A stretch of DNA of 64,000 nt, taken from the NCBI GenBank assembly GCA_046306335.1, contig JBKDXM010000022.1:105453-169452 (forward strand), in the 5' to 3' direction. This document shows positions 44,770 through 52,948 of the stretch, piece after piece (within the stretch, counting starts at the first letter, position 1; every line of letters starts with the position of its first letter). Below the pieces are notes generated by a model. It had not been told where the DNA came from and did no database searches. It saw only the letters and a list, made by a program, of their open reading frames with translations. Made by a program: the position numbers and the translations under genes. The stretch is from UBA2386 sp046306335 (GTDB lineage: Bacteria > Planctomycetota > UBA1135 > UBA2386).

Positions 44770-45752
44770 CGCGGCCGCTGCTGGCCGTGGCCGGCGGCGT
44801 CGTAGGCGTTGACGATGCGGCTGACGACCGCGTGGCGCACGACGTCGGTGCTGTCGAGTCGCGTGACGCCGATGCCGTCGACGCCGTCGAGCTTGCGCAG
44901 CGCGTCGCCGAGGCCCGACTGCACGCTGTGCGGCAGGTCGGTCTGCGACGGGTCGCCGGTGACGACCATGCGCGAACCCTCGCCCAGGCGGGTGAGGAAC
45001 ATCAGCATCTGCGGCACGGTCGTGTTCTGCGCCTCGTCGAGGATGACGAACGCGCGGTTCAGCGTGCGGCCGCGCATGTACGCCAGCGGACAGACCTCGA
45101 CGACCTCGCTCTCCAGCCACCGCATGCGCGTGCGCGGGTCGAGCAGGTCCTGCAGCGCGTCGTACATCGGCCGCAGGTACGGATCGATCTTCTGCTGGAA
45201 GTCGCCGGGCAGGAAGCCGAGCTTCTCGCCGGCCTCGACCGCCGGCCGCACCAGCACGAGGCGGCGCACGGCGCCGCGCTTCATCGCCTCGATCGCCTTG
45301 GCGACGGCGAGGTAGGTCTTGCCGGTGCCGGCCGGGCCGACGCCGAAGACGACGTCGTGCTGGTCCATGCAGTCGAGGTACCGCTGCTGGCCCGGCGTGC
45401 GCGCGCGCGCCGCCGGCGAGACGACGGGCGCGGGCGCGGCCTGCCGCGCGCGTTCGGCGGCGTCGGCGGGATCGACGGTGGCGTCGACACCGAGCGTCGC
45501 GCGCAGCCGGCCGGCGACCTCCTGCGTGCTGACGCGGCGGCCGCCGCGCATCATGCCCAGGCACTCCTCCAGCACCTGCTGCACGACGTGCACGTGGCCG
45601 GTGTCGCCGAGCAGGCGCAGGCTGCCGTCGCGCGCCAGCACGCTGACGCCGTGCAGTTCGCGGATCAGCCGGGCGTTGCTGTCGAGCGGCCCGAGCAGCG
45701 TCCGCGCTTCTTCGACGGACTGCACCGGGATGTGGATGTCGGCGTCGGTCAT
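44766..45752 (-). CDS. ybeZ: PhoH-family ATPase (YbeZ)
   Basis: 328 aa. N-terminal KH-like region (DSNARLIRELHGVSVLARDG), then PhoH: Walker A GPAGTGKTYLAVAKA, LVRPAVEAGEKLGFLPGD, Walker B AFVILDEAQNTT, and VTGDPSQTDLP. PhoH/YbeZ is an ATPase that works with YbeY in RNA metabolism; the ybeY gene overlaps its stop. Follows cdsA after 58 bp filled by a solo repeat end. Confidence 0.94.
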   Translation of the reverse strand: MTDADIHIPVQSVEEARTLLGPLDSNARLIRELHGVSVLARDGSLRLLGDTGHVHVVQQVLEECLGMMRGGRRVSTQEVAGRLRATLGVDATVDPADAAERARQAAPAPVVSPAARARTPGQQRYLDCMDQHDVVFGVGPAGTGKTYLAVAKAIEAMKRGAVRRLVLVRPAVEAGEKLGFLPGDFQQKIDPYLRPMYDALQDLLDPRTRMRWLESEVVEVCPLAYMRGRTLNRAFVILDEAQNTTVPQMLMFLTRLGEGSRMVVTGDPSQTDLPHSVQSGLGDALRKLDGVDGIGVTRLDSTDVVRHAVVSRIVNAYDAAGHGQQRPR

Positions 45753-45764
45753 CGGCGGCCCAGT

Positions 45765-45810
45765 CTAGGAGCCTTCGCCATGGAAGGCCACGCCGCCCGC
45801 CGCGCGCGCG
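45765..45810. repeat. Solo end of the inverted-repeat family
   Basis: On the minus strand, directly after the cdsA stop: CGCGCGCGCGGCGGGCGGCG, then TGGCCTTCCATGGCGAAGGC and TCCTAGACTGG. Same consensus as at 37608 and 61453. Occupies the whole gap between cdsA and ybeZ, ending 12 bp before the ybeZ start codon. Confidence 0.7.
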
Positions 45811-46662
45811 TCAGGTGCGCCAGACCAGCAGCAGGAACCACGCGCAGAACGAGAACAGCAGGCTGTCGATGAGGTCGAGCACGCCGCCGTGCGCCGGCAC
45901 CAGCCGCGAGCTGTCCTTGGCGCCGCAGCGGCGTTTGAGCAGGGACTCGATCAGGTCGCCGGTCTGCGTCGTGACGTTGAGCACGACGCCGGCGACGAGG
46001 GCGAGCCAGAGCGGCAGTTCGACCGCCGGCGCCAGCAGCGGGCCGCGCAATGCCACCGCCAGCGCCACCGACGCGCCGAGGCTGCCGAGCGCGCCTTCGA
46101 TCGTCTTGCCCGGGCTGACGTGCGGGATCAGCTTGCGGCGGCCGAGCAGCCGGCCGACGCAGTAGCCGCCGATGTCGCCGCCCTTGCAGACGAGCACCAC
46201 GAACAACACCGACGGCAGGTGCCGCAGCGCCGTGCCCATGGCGAAGTACATCGGCCAGGCCACGTAGATGAAGCCGAGCAGCGTCGCGCCCTGCTTCTCC
46301 AGGCCGACCCGCATGTCGTCCTTGCCGAGCGAACGCACCGCGATCGGGAACAGCAGCAGCAGCGTGCCGACGACCGGCGGGTACAGCTCGCGGTCGAGCT
46401 GGCCCCAGCCGAGGAACGGCGCCGACAGCAGCAGCAGCGCGCTGAACAGCGGCAGCGAACGGCGCGACACGGCGAAGCCGCCGGCGCGCAGCAGCGCGAC
46501 GTACTCCCACACGCCGGCGAAGCCGAGCAGGCCGAGCACGGCGGCCGACAGCACGCCCTGGCCGAGGCCGAGCGCGTCGCGCAGGTCCAGCCAGTAGACG
46601 AGGCCGACCGTCGCCAGCATCGTCGGCGCCAGCACGGCGCGGGTGCGCAGGTCGCTCGCCAT
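45811..46662 (-). CDS. cdsA: Phosphatidate cytidylyltransferase
   Basis: 283 aa, about seven to eight TM helices. Signature near the C-terminus: KDSSRLVPAHGGVLDLIDSLLF, corresponding to the CdsA motif KDxGxxxPGHGGxxDRxDS, with PGHGG changed to PAHGG and the DR to DL. Makes CDP-diacylglycerol from CTP and phosphatidate, the precursor used by PssA (40623). Its ATG shares one base with the uppS stop (TGATG). uppS-cdsA adjacency is conserved in bacteria. Confidence 0.93.
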   Translation of the reverse strand: MASDLRTRAVLAPTMLATVGLVYWLDLRDALGLGQGVLSAAVLGLLGFAGVWEYVALLRAGGFAVSRRSLPLFSALLLLSAPFLGWGQLDRELYPPVVGTLLLLFPIAVRSLGKDDMRVGLEKQGATLLGFIYVAWPMYFAMGTALRHLPSVLFVVLVCKGGDIGGYCVGRLLGRRKLIPHVSPGKTIEGALGSLGASVALAVALRGPLLAPAVELPLWLALVAGVVLNVTTQTGDLIESLLKRRCGAKDSSRLVPAHGGVLDLIDSLLFSFCAWFLLLVWRT

Positions 46663-47390
46663 CACGTCACCTTGCCGAACTTGCGCACGCGCCGGCCGTA
46701 GTCGCGGAAGGCGGCTTGCAGGTGCTCGGCGCGGAACTCCGGCCAGCAGACCTCGGCGACGTGGATCTCGGCGTAGCTGACCTGCCAGAGCAGGAAGTTG
46801 CTGATGCGCTGCTCCCCCGCCGTGCGGATCAGCAGGTCCGGATCGGGCAGCTCGGGGTGGTAGAGGCGCGCGTGGATCGCCGCCTCGTCGATCGCCGCCG
46901 GCGCCAGTGCGCCGCGCCGCACGTCGGCGGCGAGCGCGCGCACGGCGTCGACGATCTCCTGGCGGCCGCCGTAGCTGATGGCGAGGCTCAGCGTCATGCC
47001 GGCGTTGCCCGCCGTCGCCGCGATCGTGCGGTCGAGCAGGTCGAGCACGTCGGGCGCGAGGCGTTCGCGCCGGCCGGAGTGCACGAGGCGCACGCGGTGC
47101 TGCATCAGCGTCGGCAGCTCCTCGGCGAGGAACCGCTTGAGCAGCTTGAACAGCAGGTCGATCTCGCGCTGCGGCCGCTGCCAGTTCTCCTCCGAGAACG
47201 CGTAGAGCACGAGCGCCTGCACGCCGAGCCGCGCGCACTCGGTCACCGTCGTGCGCACCGCCTCGATGCCCTTCTCATGGCCGCGAATGCGCTCGAGGCC
47301 GGCCTGCTTCGCCCAGCGACCGTTGCCGTCCATGATGACCGCGACGCTGCGCGGCACCACGAGCCCCGGATCGCCGCCGGCCGCGCTCAC
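46662..47390 (-). CDS. uppS: Undecaprenyl diphosphate synthase
   Basis: 242 aa from a GTG at 47390 overlapping the purA stop (GTGA). Cis-prenyltransferase motifs: VAVIMDGNGRWAKQ, LYAFSEENWQRP, ISYGGRQEIVDA, and DLLIRTAGEQRISNFLLWQ near the C-terminus. Makes the C55 lipid carrier for peptidoglycan and polysaccharide synthesis. A presence of cell-wall genes agrees with current knowledge that Planctomycetota have peptidoglycan. Confidence 0.95.
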   Translation of the reverse strand: MSAAGGDPGLVVPRSVAVIMDGNGRWAKQAGLERIRGHEKGIEAVRTTVTECARLGVQALVLYAFSEENWQRPQREIDLLFKLLKRFLAEELPTLMQHRVRLVHSGRRERLAPDVLDLLDRTIAATAGNAGMTLSLAISYGGRQEIVDAVRALAADVRRGALAPAAIDEAAIHARLYHPELPDPDLLIRTAGEQRISNFLLWQVSYAEIHVAEVCWPEFRAEHLQAAFRDYGRRVRKFGKVT

Positions 47391-48658
47391 CGCAGGATGA
47401 CCTGCTGCCGCTCGGGACCGACCGAGATCGTGCGCACCGGGATGCCGGTGCGCTGCTCGATCGCCTGCACGTACGCGCGCGCGTTGGCCGGCAGGTCCTC
47501 GAAGCGGCGCACGGCGCGCACGTCCTCGCTGAAGCCCGGCAGGTCGACGAACTCGGGCACGGCGCCTTCGAGGTCGAAGGCCGGGAACTCGGTCGTGCGC
47601 GTGCCGTCGGGCAGGCGGTAGGCGACGCACAGGCGCAGCGGGCCGAAGCCCTTGAGCACGTCGAGGTTGGTCAGCACCAGCTCGCTCGCGCCCGACACCG
47701 CGCCGCTGTAGCGCACGGCGACGGTGTCGAACCAGCCGCAGCGGCGCGGCCGACCGGTCGTCGAGCCGAACTCGTTGCCGGCGATGCGCAGCGTGTCGCC
47801 GAGGTCGTCCTTCAGCTCGGTCGGGAACGGCCCGGCGCCGACGCGCGTGGCGTACGCCTTGGCGATGCCGACGACGCGCATGGCGTGCGGCGGCAGGCCG
47901 GTGCCGGAGAACGCGCCGCCGGTGCTGGCGTGCGAGCTGGTCACGTACGGGTAGGTGCCCTGCTCCAGGTCGAGCAGGCAGCCCTGCGCGCCCTCCAGCA
48001 GGATGCGCTTGCCGTCCGCCTGCGCGCGCCGCAGCGCCGCGCCGGCGTCGACGATGCCGGCGCGCAGCGTCTCGCCGGCGGCCAGCAGTTCGGCGGCGAG
48101 CGCCGCCCCGTCGACCGGCGCGAGGCCGGCCGGCCCGAACCAGGCGTTCTTGTGCGCCGCGAACGCCGCGCAGGCGGCGCGCAGGCGCTCGGGCCGCAAC
48201 AGGTCGCCCATGCGCAGGCCGACGCGGCCGCAGCGGTCGGCGTAGGCCGGGCCGATGCCGCGGCCGGTGGTGCCGATCTTGCCGTCGCCGCGCTGCGCCT
48301 CGGCCCACTGGTCCTGCCGGCGGTGCGCCTCGACGATCACGTGCGCGCGCTCGCTGACCAGCAGGTTGTGGCCAAGGCGCACGTCGAGGCCGCGCTGGCG
48401 CAGCTTCTCGACCTCGGCGACGAGGTGCACCGGGTCGACGACGACGCCGTTGCCGATCACGTTGACGGTGTGCGGGTGGACGATCCCCGACGGAATCAGG
48501 TGCAGGACCAGCTTGCCGGTCGGCAGCACCAGCGTGTGCCCGGCGTTGTGGCCGCCGCCGTAACGGACGACGAAGTCGGTCTCGGCGGCGAGGTAGTCGA
48601 TGACCTTGCCCTTGCCTTCGTCACCCCAGAGGATGCCTACGACGCACGTGGTCGGCAT
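47387..48658 (-). CDS. purA: Adenylosuccinate synthetase
   Basis: 423 aa. VVGILWGDEGKGKVIDYL (GDEGKGK phosphate loop; the usual Gln before WGDEG is Leu here), catalytic His in GGHNAGHTL, IGTTGRGIGPAYADR, EGAQGCLLDLEQGTYPYVTSS, and GVGAGPFPTE-like VGAGPFPTEL. Converts IMP and aspartate to adenylosuccinate with GTP. Head of the coupled run purA-uppS-cdsA-ybeZ-ybeY. The 127 bp to the divergent gene at 48786 hold both promoters. Confidence 0.96.
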   Translation of the reverse strand: MPTTCVVGILWGDEGKGKVIDYLAAETDFVVRYGGGHNAGHTLVLPTGKLVLHLIPSGIVHPHTVNVIGNGVVVDPVHLVAEVEKLRQRGLDVRLGHNLLVSERAHVIVEAHRRQDQWAEAQRGDGKIGTTGRGIGPAYADRCGRVGLRMGDLLRPERLRAACAAFAAHKNAWFGPAGLAPVDGAALAAELLAAGETLRAGIVDAGAALRRAQADGKRILLEGAQGCLLDLEQGTYPYVTSSHASTGGAFSGTGLPPHAMRVVGIAKAYATRVGAGPFPTELKDDLGDTLRIAGNEFGSTTGRPRRCGWFDTVAVRYSGAVSGASELVLTNLDVLKGFGPLRLCVAYRLPDGTRTTEFPAFDLEGAVPEFVDLPGFSEDVRAVRRFEDLPANARAYVQAIEQRTGIPVRTISVGPERQQVILR

Positions 48659-48785
48659 GAATCAGCGCAGCGGCGGAAAAAGGGGACCAGTCTAGCCGCG
48701 GCCCCGCGGCGATCGCCACCTCGACGTCGGGTTCCGCTTCGCCCCCGGTCCCCCACCTTGGGGTCCACAGGAGGATCGACGCACG

Positions 48786-49811
48786 ATGACGGCATCCGAC
48801 GACGGCGAGGACGCGCGCGCCCTCGCCCTGACGCACTGGCGCTTGTTCTGCCGGCAGGCCCTGCCCGGCACCTTGCGGCGCATCGCCGCCTGGAAGGGCG
48901 TGCCGCCGCACGCCTTCCGCGATCTGCTCGAGGACATCGTGCAGGAACTCGCCGCCGACTGCCTCGCACACGCCGCCGTGATCGCGGCGCTGCCGCTCGA
49001 ACCCCGGCACGCGCGCTGGATGCGCTTGATGGAACGCATGATCTACCAGGAACGGTTCGCGGTGCGCCGTCGTCGCGGCGGCGACCTGACGGAGTGCGCC
49101 GGCCCCGGCCTCGCCGACGACTGGGCCACGATCGCCGGCGCGCCGGCCCAGTACGATCTGCTGGTCAACGGCCGCTGCAACCTCGCGCGCACCGCCGCGG
49201 CGGCGGGCGTGACGCGGCGGCGCCTGCGGCTGCAGCTCGACGAGTTGGGGCGGCGGTGCGGCGCCGACGACGAGCAGCGCGCCTTCTGGCGGCGGCGACT
49301 GGCGGAAGCGCTGGCCGGGCTCGCCGCCGACCTGCTGCGCGTCCACGAGCGTGTCCGCCTCGCGCCGCGGCCCCGGCAGCCGCCCGACATCGCGGCGCGG
49401 CAGCAGCGGCTGCGCCGGCTCGGGACGCACTTTCCGCGGCACGCGGCGACCCGGCGCGAACGCGCGCTGATCCGGCGCTGGACCCGCGCGCGGCGGTTTG
49501 GCGCGAGCGCGCCGGCGGAACTGCTGGCGGCGGCGACCGCCCTCGCGCCCGACAGCGCGACGGCGTGGGCCTGGCGCTTCGAAGCCGGCGTCGCCGACGG
49601 CGACCTCGCCGCCGCCGCGCGCGCCCTGCGCGCGGCCCGCCGGCTGCCGGATCTGCCCGCGGCGACGGCAGCGCTCGCGCGCGCGCGGTTGCGCGAAGCG
49701 CGCGGCGACCGCCGCGGCGCCGTGCGGCTGCTGGCGCGGGCGCAGCGCCGCCGACCGCGCGACCGCGTGCTCGCCGCCGTCGCCCGCGCCGCAGGCGTCC
49801 TGACGCCGTGA
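48786..49811 (+). CDS. Sigma-factor-like protein with HTH and TPR-like tail, unknown function
   Basis: 341 aa, very Arg/Ala-rich. An AGGAGG lies 11 nt before the ATG. Residues ~15-95 are helical and look like a degenerate sigma region 2 (FRDLLEDIVQELAADCL, RWMRLMERMIYQERF). Residues ~130-156 (NLARTAAAAGVTRRRLRLQLDEL) form a helix-turn-helix like sigma region 4. From ~240 on there are TPR-like helical repeats (ATALAPDSATAWAWRFEAGVADG, DLPAATAALARARLREARGD). I cannot assign it to a named family; a regulator is the likeliest role. Single gene. Confidence 0.65.
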   Translation: MTASDDGEDARALALTHWRLFCRQALPGTLRRIAAWKGVPPHAFRDLLEDIVQELAADCLAHAAVIAALPLEPRHARWMRLMERMIYQERFAVRRRRGGDLTECAGPGLADDWATIAGAPAQYDLLVNGRCNLARTAAAAGVTRRRLRLQLDELGRRCGADDEQRAFWRRRLAEALAGLAADLLRVHERVRLAPRPRQPPDIAARQQRLRRLGTHFPRHAATRRERALIRRWTRARRFGASAPAELLAAATALAPDSATAWAWRFEAGVADGDLAAAARALRAARRLPDLPAATAALARARLREARGDRRGAVRLLARAQRRRPRDRVLAAVARAAGVLTP

Positions 49812-49841
49812 ACCGCGGCGAGGGGCGCGGCGGCCGCCGGG

Positions 49842-51416
49842 TCAGCGCCGGCGGCCGAAGCCGCCGCCGCCGGGCGTGTCGACCACGACGCGGTCGCCCG
49901 GCAGCAGCGCGAACGTCGCCTTCGCCGGCAAGCGCAGGCGGCGGCCGCGCCGCAGGACGCACAGCGCACCGGGCGAGCCGGCGCCACCGCCAGCAGCGCC
50001 CGGCGGGCGCGTGCGATGCCGTTCGCCGAGGAACGCCGCGCGCAGGGGCGCCAGCGCCTCGACGACCTTGCGCATGCCGTCGCCGCCGCGCTGCGCCCCA
50101 GCGCCGCCGCTGCCGCGCCGCACCGACAACGCGACGACGCGCACCGGCGCGCGGTGCTCCAGTTCCTCGATCGGCGTGTTGCGCGTGTTGGTCATGTGCG
50201 TCTGGATCGCCGCCTGCCCGGCGCGCTGCGCCGTCGCGCCCGCGCCGCCGGGGATCGTCTCGTAGCTGGTGAACTCGCCGCCGTCGGCGCGCCGGCCGCC
50301 GAACGAGAAGTTGCTCATCGTGCCGGCCGAGGCCGCCGGCGCGCGGCCGGGTGCGGCCTTGGCCAGCGCGGCGAAGACGACGTCGACGAGGCGCTGGCTG
50401 GTCTCGACGTTGCCGCCGGCGACCGGCGACGGCGAGCGCGGATCGACGAGGCTGCCGGGCCGGGTGACGAGCCGGACCAACCGGAACACGCCGTCGTTCA
50501 TCGGCAAGCGACCGGGGCACAGGCAGCGCAGCGCGTAGACGCACGCCGCCAGCACGATGCCGCGGTTGGCGTTGACGCCGCCGACGGCGGCGTCGCTGCT
50601 GGCGGTCCAATCGAACGTCGCGCGGCCGCCGCGCAGCGTCAGCGCCAGCGCAAGGCGCAGCGGGCCGTGGCCGAAGCCGTCGTCCTCCAGCACGTCGGCG
50701 GCGCGGTACGTGCCGGCGGGCAGGCTGCGCAGCATCGCCACGCCAGCGCGCTCGGCGTGGTCGGCGAGCTGATCCTGCACCGCCCGCAGGGTGGCGACAC
50801 CGTGTTCGGCCGCCGCCGCGGCGAGCCGCCGGTCGAGCTGCGCGAGGCTCGCCTCCTGCGCGGCGAGGTCGACGAGGCGTTCGTCGGCGCCGCGCACGTT
50901 GCGCGCGAACAAACGCCACAGGTCGCGCTGCAGCACGCCGCGCCGGCGCAGGTGCACCGGCGGCACGACGAAGCCTTCGGCGTGCAGGTCGGCGGCGATC
51001 GCCATCGAACCCGGCGCGGCGCCGCCGACGTCGGCGTGGTGCGCCCGGTTGACGACGTACCACTCGGGCGCGCGGCCGCCGGGCAGGAACACCGGCCGCA
51101 CCATCGTCACGTCGGGCAGGTGCGTGCCGCCGGCGTACGGGTCGTTGTGGATGGCGACGTCGCCCGGCCGCAGGTCGAGTTCGGCGCGCACCGCCGCGAC
51201 TGCGTCGCCGGCGCTGCCGAGGTGCACGGGGATGTGCGCGGCCTGCGCCACCAGTGCGCCGCGGCGGTCGAACACCGCCACCGAGAAGTCGGCGCGCTCG
51301 CGGATGTTCGGGCTGATCGCGCTGCGCTGCAGGCGCACGCCGGCCTCTTCGCACCACGCGCTGTACAGGTGGTGGAAGACCTCCTGGCGGACGGGATCGA
51401 CGCGGCGGCGCGGCAC
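49842..51416 (-). CDS. Hydantoinase B / oxoprolinase family protein
   Basis: 524 aa from a GTG at 51416, so the protein begins just before VDPVRQEVFHHLYSAWCEEAGV, the standard HyuB start. Further blocks: RSAISPNIRERADFSVAVFD, HNDPYAGGTHLPDVTMVRPVF, HHADVGGAAPGS, GGVNANRGI, MNDG, and a C-terminal DRVVVDTPGGGGFG. HyuB is the second subunit of ATP-dependent N-methylhydantoinase, acetophenone carboxylase or 5-oxoprolinase and normally pairs with HyuA. No HyuA gene is adjacent. A GTG at 51521 would add a hydrophobic GVLAA-repeat tail encoded by a minisatellite. Confidence 0.85.
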   Translation of the reverse strand: MPRRRVDPVRQEVFHHLYSAWCEEAGVRLQRSAISPNIRERADFSVAVFDRRGALVAQAAHIPVHLGSAGDAVAAVRAELDLRPGDVAIHNDPYAGGTHLPDVTMVRPVFLPGGRAPEWYVVNRAHHADVGGAAPGSMAIAADLHAEGFVVPPVHLRRRGVLQRDLWRLFARNVRGADERLVDLAAQEASLAQLDRRLAAAAAEHGVATLRAVQDQLADHAERAGVAMLRSLPAGTYRAADVLEDDGFGHGPLRLALALTLRGGRATFDWTASSDAAVGGVNANRGIVLAACVYALRCLCPGRLPMNDGVFRLVRLVTRPGSLVDPRSPSPVAGGNVETSQRLVDVVFAALAKAAPGRAPAASAGTMSNFSFGGRRADGGEFTSYETIPGGAGATAQRAGQAAIQTHMTNTRNTPIEELEHRAPVRVVALSVRRGSGGAGAQRGGDGMRKVVEALAPLRAAFLGERHRTRPPGAAGGGAGSPGALCVLRRGRRLRLPAKATFALLPGDRVVVDTPGGGGFGRRR

Positions 51417-51465
51417 GCCGTCACCATCGCCGCCGCGGCCGCGCGAGGGAAGGCGCTGCGCCGCC

Positions 51466-51525
51466 AAAACGCCGGCGGCCAAGACGCCAGCGGCCAAGAC
51501 GCCAACGGCCAAGACGCCCACGGCC
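51466..51525. repeat. 15-bp minisatellite, four units
   Basis: Four tandem 15-bp units of the form AAGACGCCAGCGGCC (51466-51480, -51495, -51510, -51525) with 1-2 changes each. Length is a multiple of three, so unit changes keep the hyuB frame, where they would encode repeats of GVLAA on the minus strand upstream of the proposed start. Confidence 0.9.
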
Positions 51526-51583
51526 AGCCAGGGGGGATCGGGCTGGCCGCCGGCGGGCGGTTGGATTGCAGACTGCGGTCGGC

Positions 51584-52528
51584 TCAGTTGCCGCCGCCGC
51601 CACCGCCGGCGTTGCCGCCGCCGCCGCCGCCACCGCCACCGCCGGCGTTGCCGCCGCGGGCGCCGCCGCCGCCGCCGGCCTCACCGCCGCCACCGCCGCG
51701 GTTGCCGCGGCCGCCGCGCGCCGGCATCGCCGACTTCAGCGCGTCGAGGGCCGTCTGCGCCGCCGCCTTGTCGCCGGCGTCGAGCGCCTTCTTCAGGTCG
51801 GCGACGCCCTTCTCCAGCTTGTCGGCCTGCTCCGGGTTGCGCTCGCGCATCATGTCGATCATCTGGCTCGACTGCTCGATGCCGCTCTTCAGCTGGCCGA
51901 TCTCCTCGTCGCTCATCTCCGCGACGGGCTTGCCGCCCATGAGCGCGCCCATCAGGCCGCCGCGGCCGCGGCCGCCGGCGCCACCGGGCCCGCCCTGGCC
52001 GCGGTTGCCCATCGACTTCATGCGCTCGATCTGCTGCTCCAGGCGCTTCACCTCGTCGGCGTTGCCGGCTTCCTTCGCCGCGGCGAGTTGCTTCTCCAAC
52101 TCGGCCATGCGGGCCGCCGTGTCCGGCCGGCCGCCGGCCGCGCCGCCTTCGCCGCGGGCCGGACGCTCGCCGCCCTCGCCGCCGCGCGCCGGGCGCTCCT
52201 GCACGGCCGGCGTCGGCGCCGTCGCCGCGACGTTGCCGAGCAGCTTCTCGTACTTGGCCTTGAAGGCGTCGCGCTCCTTGGTCTTGCCCGTGGCGTCGAG
52301 CAGGCGGAACTGCTGGCGGGCGGCCTCGCCGGCGAGCTTGTGCTCGGGGGCCTTGGCCAGGAACTGCTCGTACAACGCCATGGCACCGGCGAAGTCGCGC
52401 TGGCCCTTCTCCAGGTAGAAGGCCTTGTAGAACATGGTCTCGGGCTCCGTCGGGCCGCCGGCGTCCTGGGCGGTCAGCGGCAGCGCGAGGGCGAGGAACA
52501 GGGAAGCGATGCGGATGGTCATGGTCAT
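51584..52528 (-). CDS. Secreted protein with coiled coil and Gly-rich tail
   Basis: 314 aa from the ATG at 52528. Signal peptide MTMTIRIASLFLALALPLTAQ. Residues ~25-95 look like one TPR-type helix pair (MFYKAFYLEKGQRDFAGAMALYEQFLAKAPEHK). The middle is charged and helical (MAELEKQLAAAKEAGNADEVKRLEQQIERM), with Gly/Arg-rich linkers and a helix DEEIGQLKSGIEQSSQMIDMM. The last ~45 residues are nearly all Gly with Asn/Ala/Arg, a disordered tail. Family unknown; a structural or adhesion role outside the cytoplasm is possible. The gap to hyuB has only the minisatellite. Confidence 0.8.
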   Translation of the reverse strand: MTMTIRIASLFLALALPLTAQDAGGPTEPETMFYKAFYLEKGQRDFAGAMALYEQFLAKAPEHKLAGEAARQQFRLLDATGKTKERDAFKAKYEKLLGNVAATAPTPAVQERPARGGEGGERPARGEGGAAGGRPDTAARMAELEKQLAAAKEAGNADEVKRLEQQIERMKSMGNRGQGGPGGAGGRGRGGLMGALMGGKPVAEMSDEEIGQLKSGIEQSSQMIDMMRERNPEQADKLEKGVADLKKALDAGDKAAAQTALDALKSAMPARGGRGNRGGGGGEAGGGGGARGGNAGGGGGGGGGGNAGGGGGGN

Positions 52529-52623
52529 CGTGAGAATGCGGGTGCGCGGGTCGGCGTCCGGACCAGCCGGACGGCCGCGATCGTAGAGCACCTGCAACGC
52601 AGAGGCTCGCGATCTCCCACGCC

Positions 52624-52741
52624 CAGGAGTCTGCGTCACGGAACGCGCGCCGATCCGGTGCGCGGATTCGCGGCCGGGGCGAAGCCGACGGCCGCAGGCG
52701 AATCGGTCGATTCGCCGAGGAGCGGCGGCGAGCTCCCGGAC
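52624..52741. repeat. Truncated copy of the 167-bp inverted-repeat element
   Basis: Left arm AGGAGTCTGCGTCACGGAA (52624-52642) and interior with GGCGAATCGGTCGATTCGCC identical in plan to the copy at 44098, up to GAGCTCCCGGACC; the right arm is missing. Lies 96 bp upstream of the Gly-rich protein start. The rest of the 52529-52948 gap contains a 12-bp minisatellite and a doubtful Pro-rich ORF. Confidence 0.85.
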
Positions 52742-52768
52742 CCTGCCCCCGGTCTGCCACCAGGGGGC

Positions 52769-52930
52769 ATGCCGCGCAACCAACCCTCCCCCCCTCCGCC
52801 CGCGTCCCTGCCCGCGTCCCCGCCCGCGTCCCTGCCCGCGACCCTGCCAGCGCCCCGCGACGACCAGGTCGCCGAAGCGCCGCCGGCGGACGTTCGCTGG
52901 CAGTTGCCGACCGACCCGCCGCCGGCCTGA
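52769..52930 (+). CDS. Doubtful small Pro/Ala-rich ORF over a 12-bp minisatellite
   Basis: 53 aa, MPRNQPSPPPPASLPASPPA..., ending in QLPTDPPPA. Four 12-bp units of the form CCCGCGTCCCTG (52799-52846) encode the PASLPASP part. No ribosome-binding site is evident. It may be only a chance frame in repeat-rich DNA; listed because the region otherwise has no gene. Confidence 0.2.
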   Translation: MPRNQPSPPPPASLPASPPASLPATLPAPRDDQVAEAPPADVRWQLPTDPPPA

Positions 52931-52948
52931 GACGGCAGCGGCGGCGCG

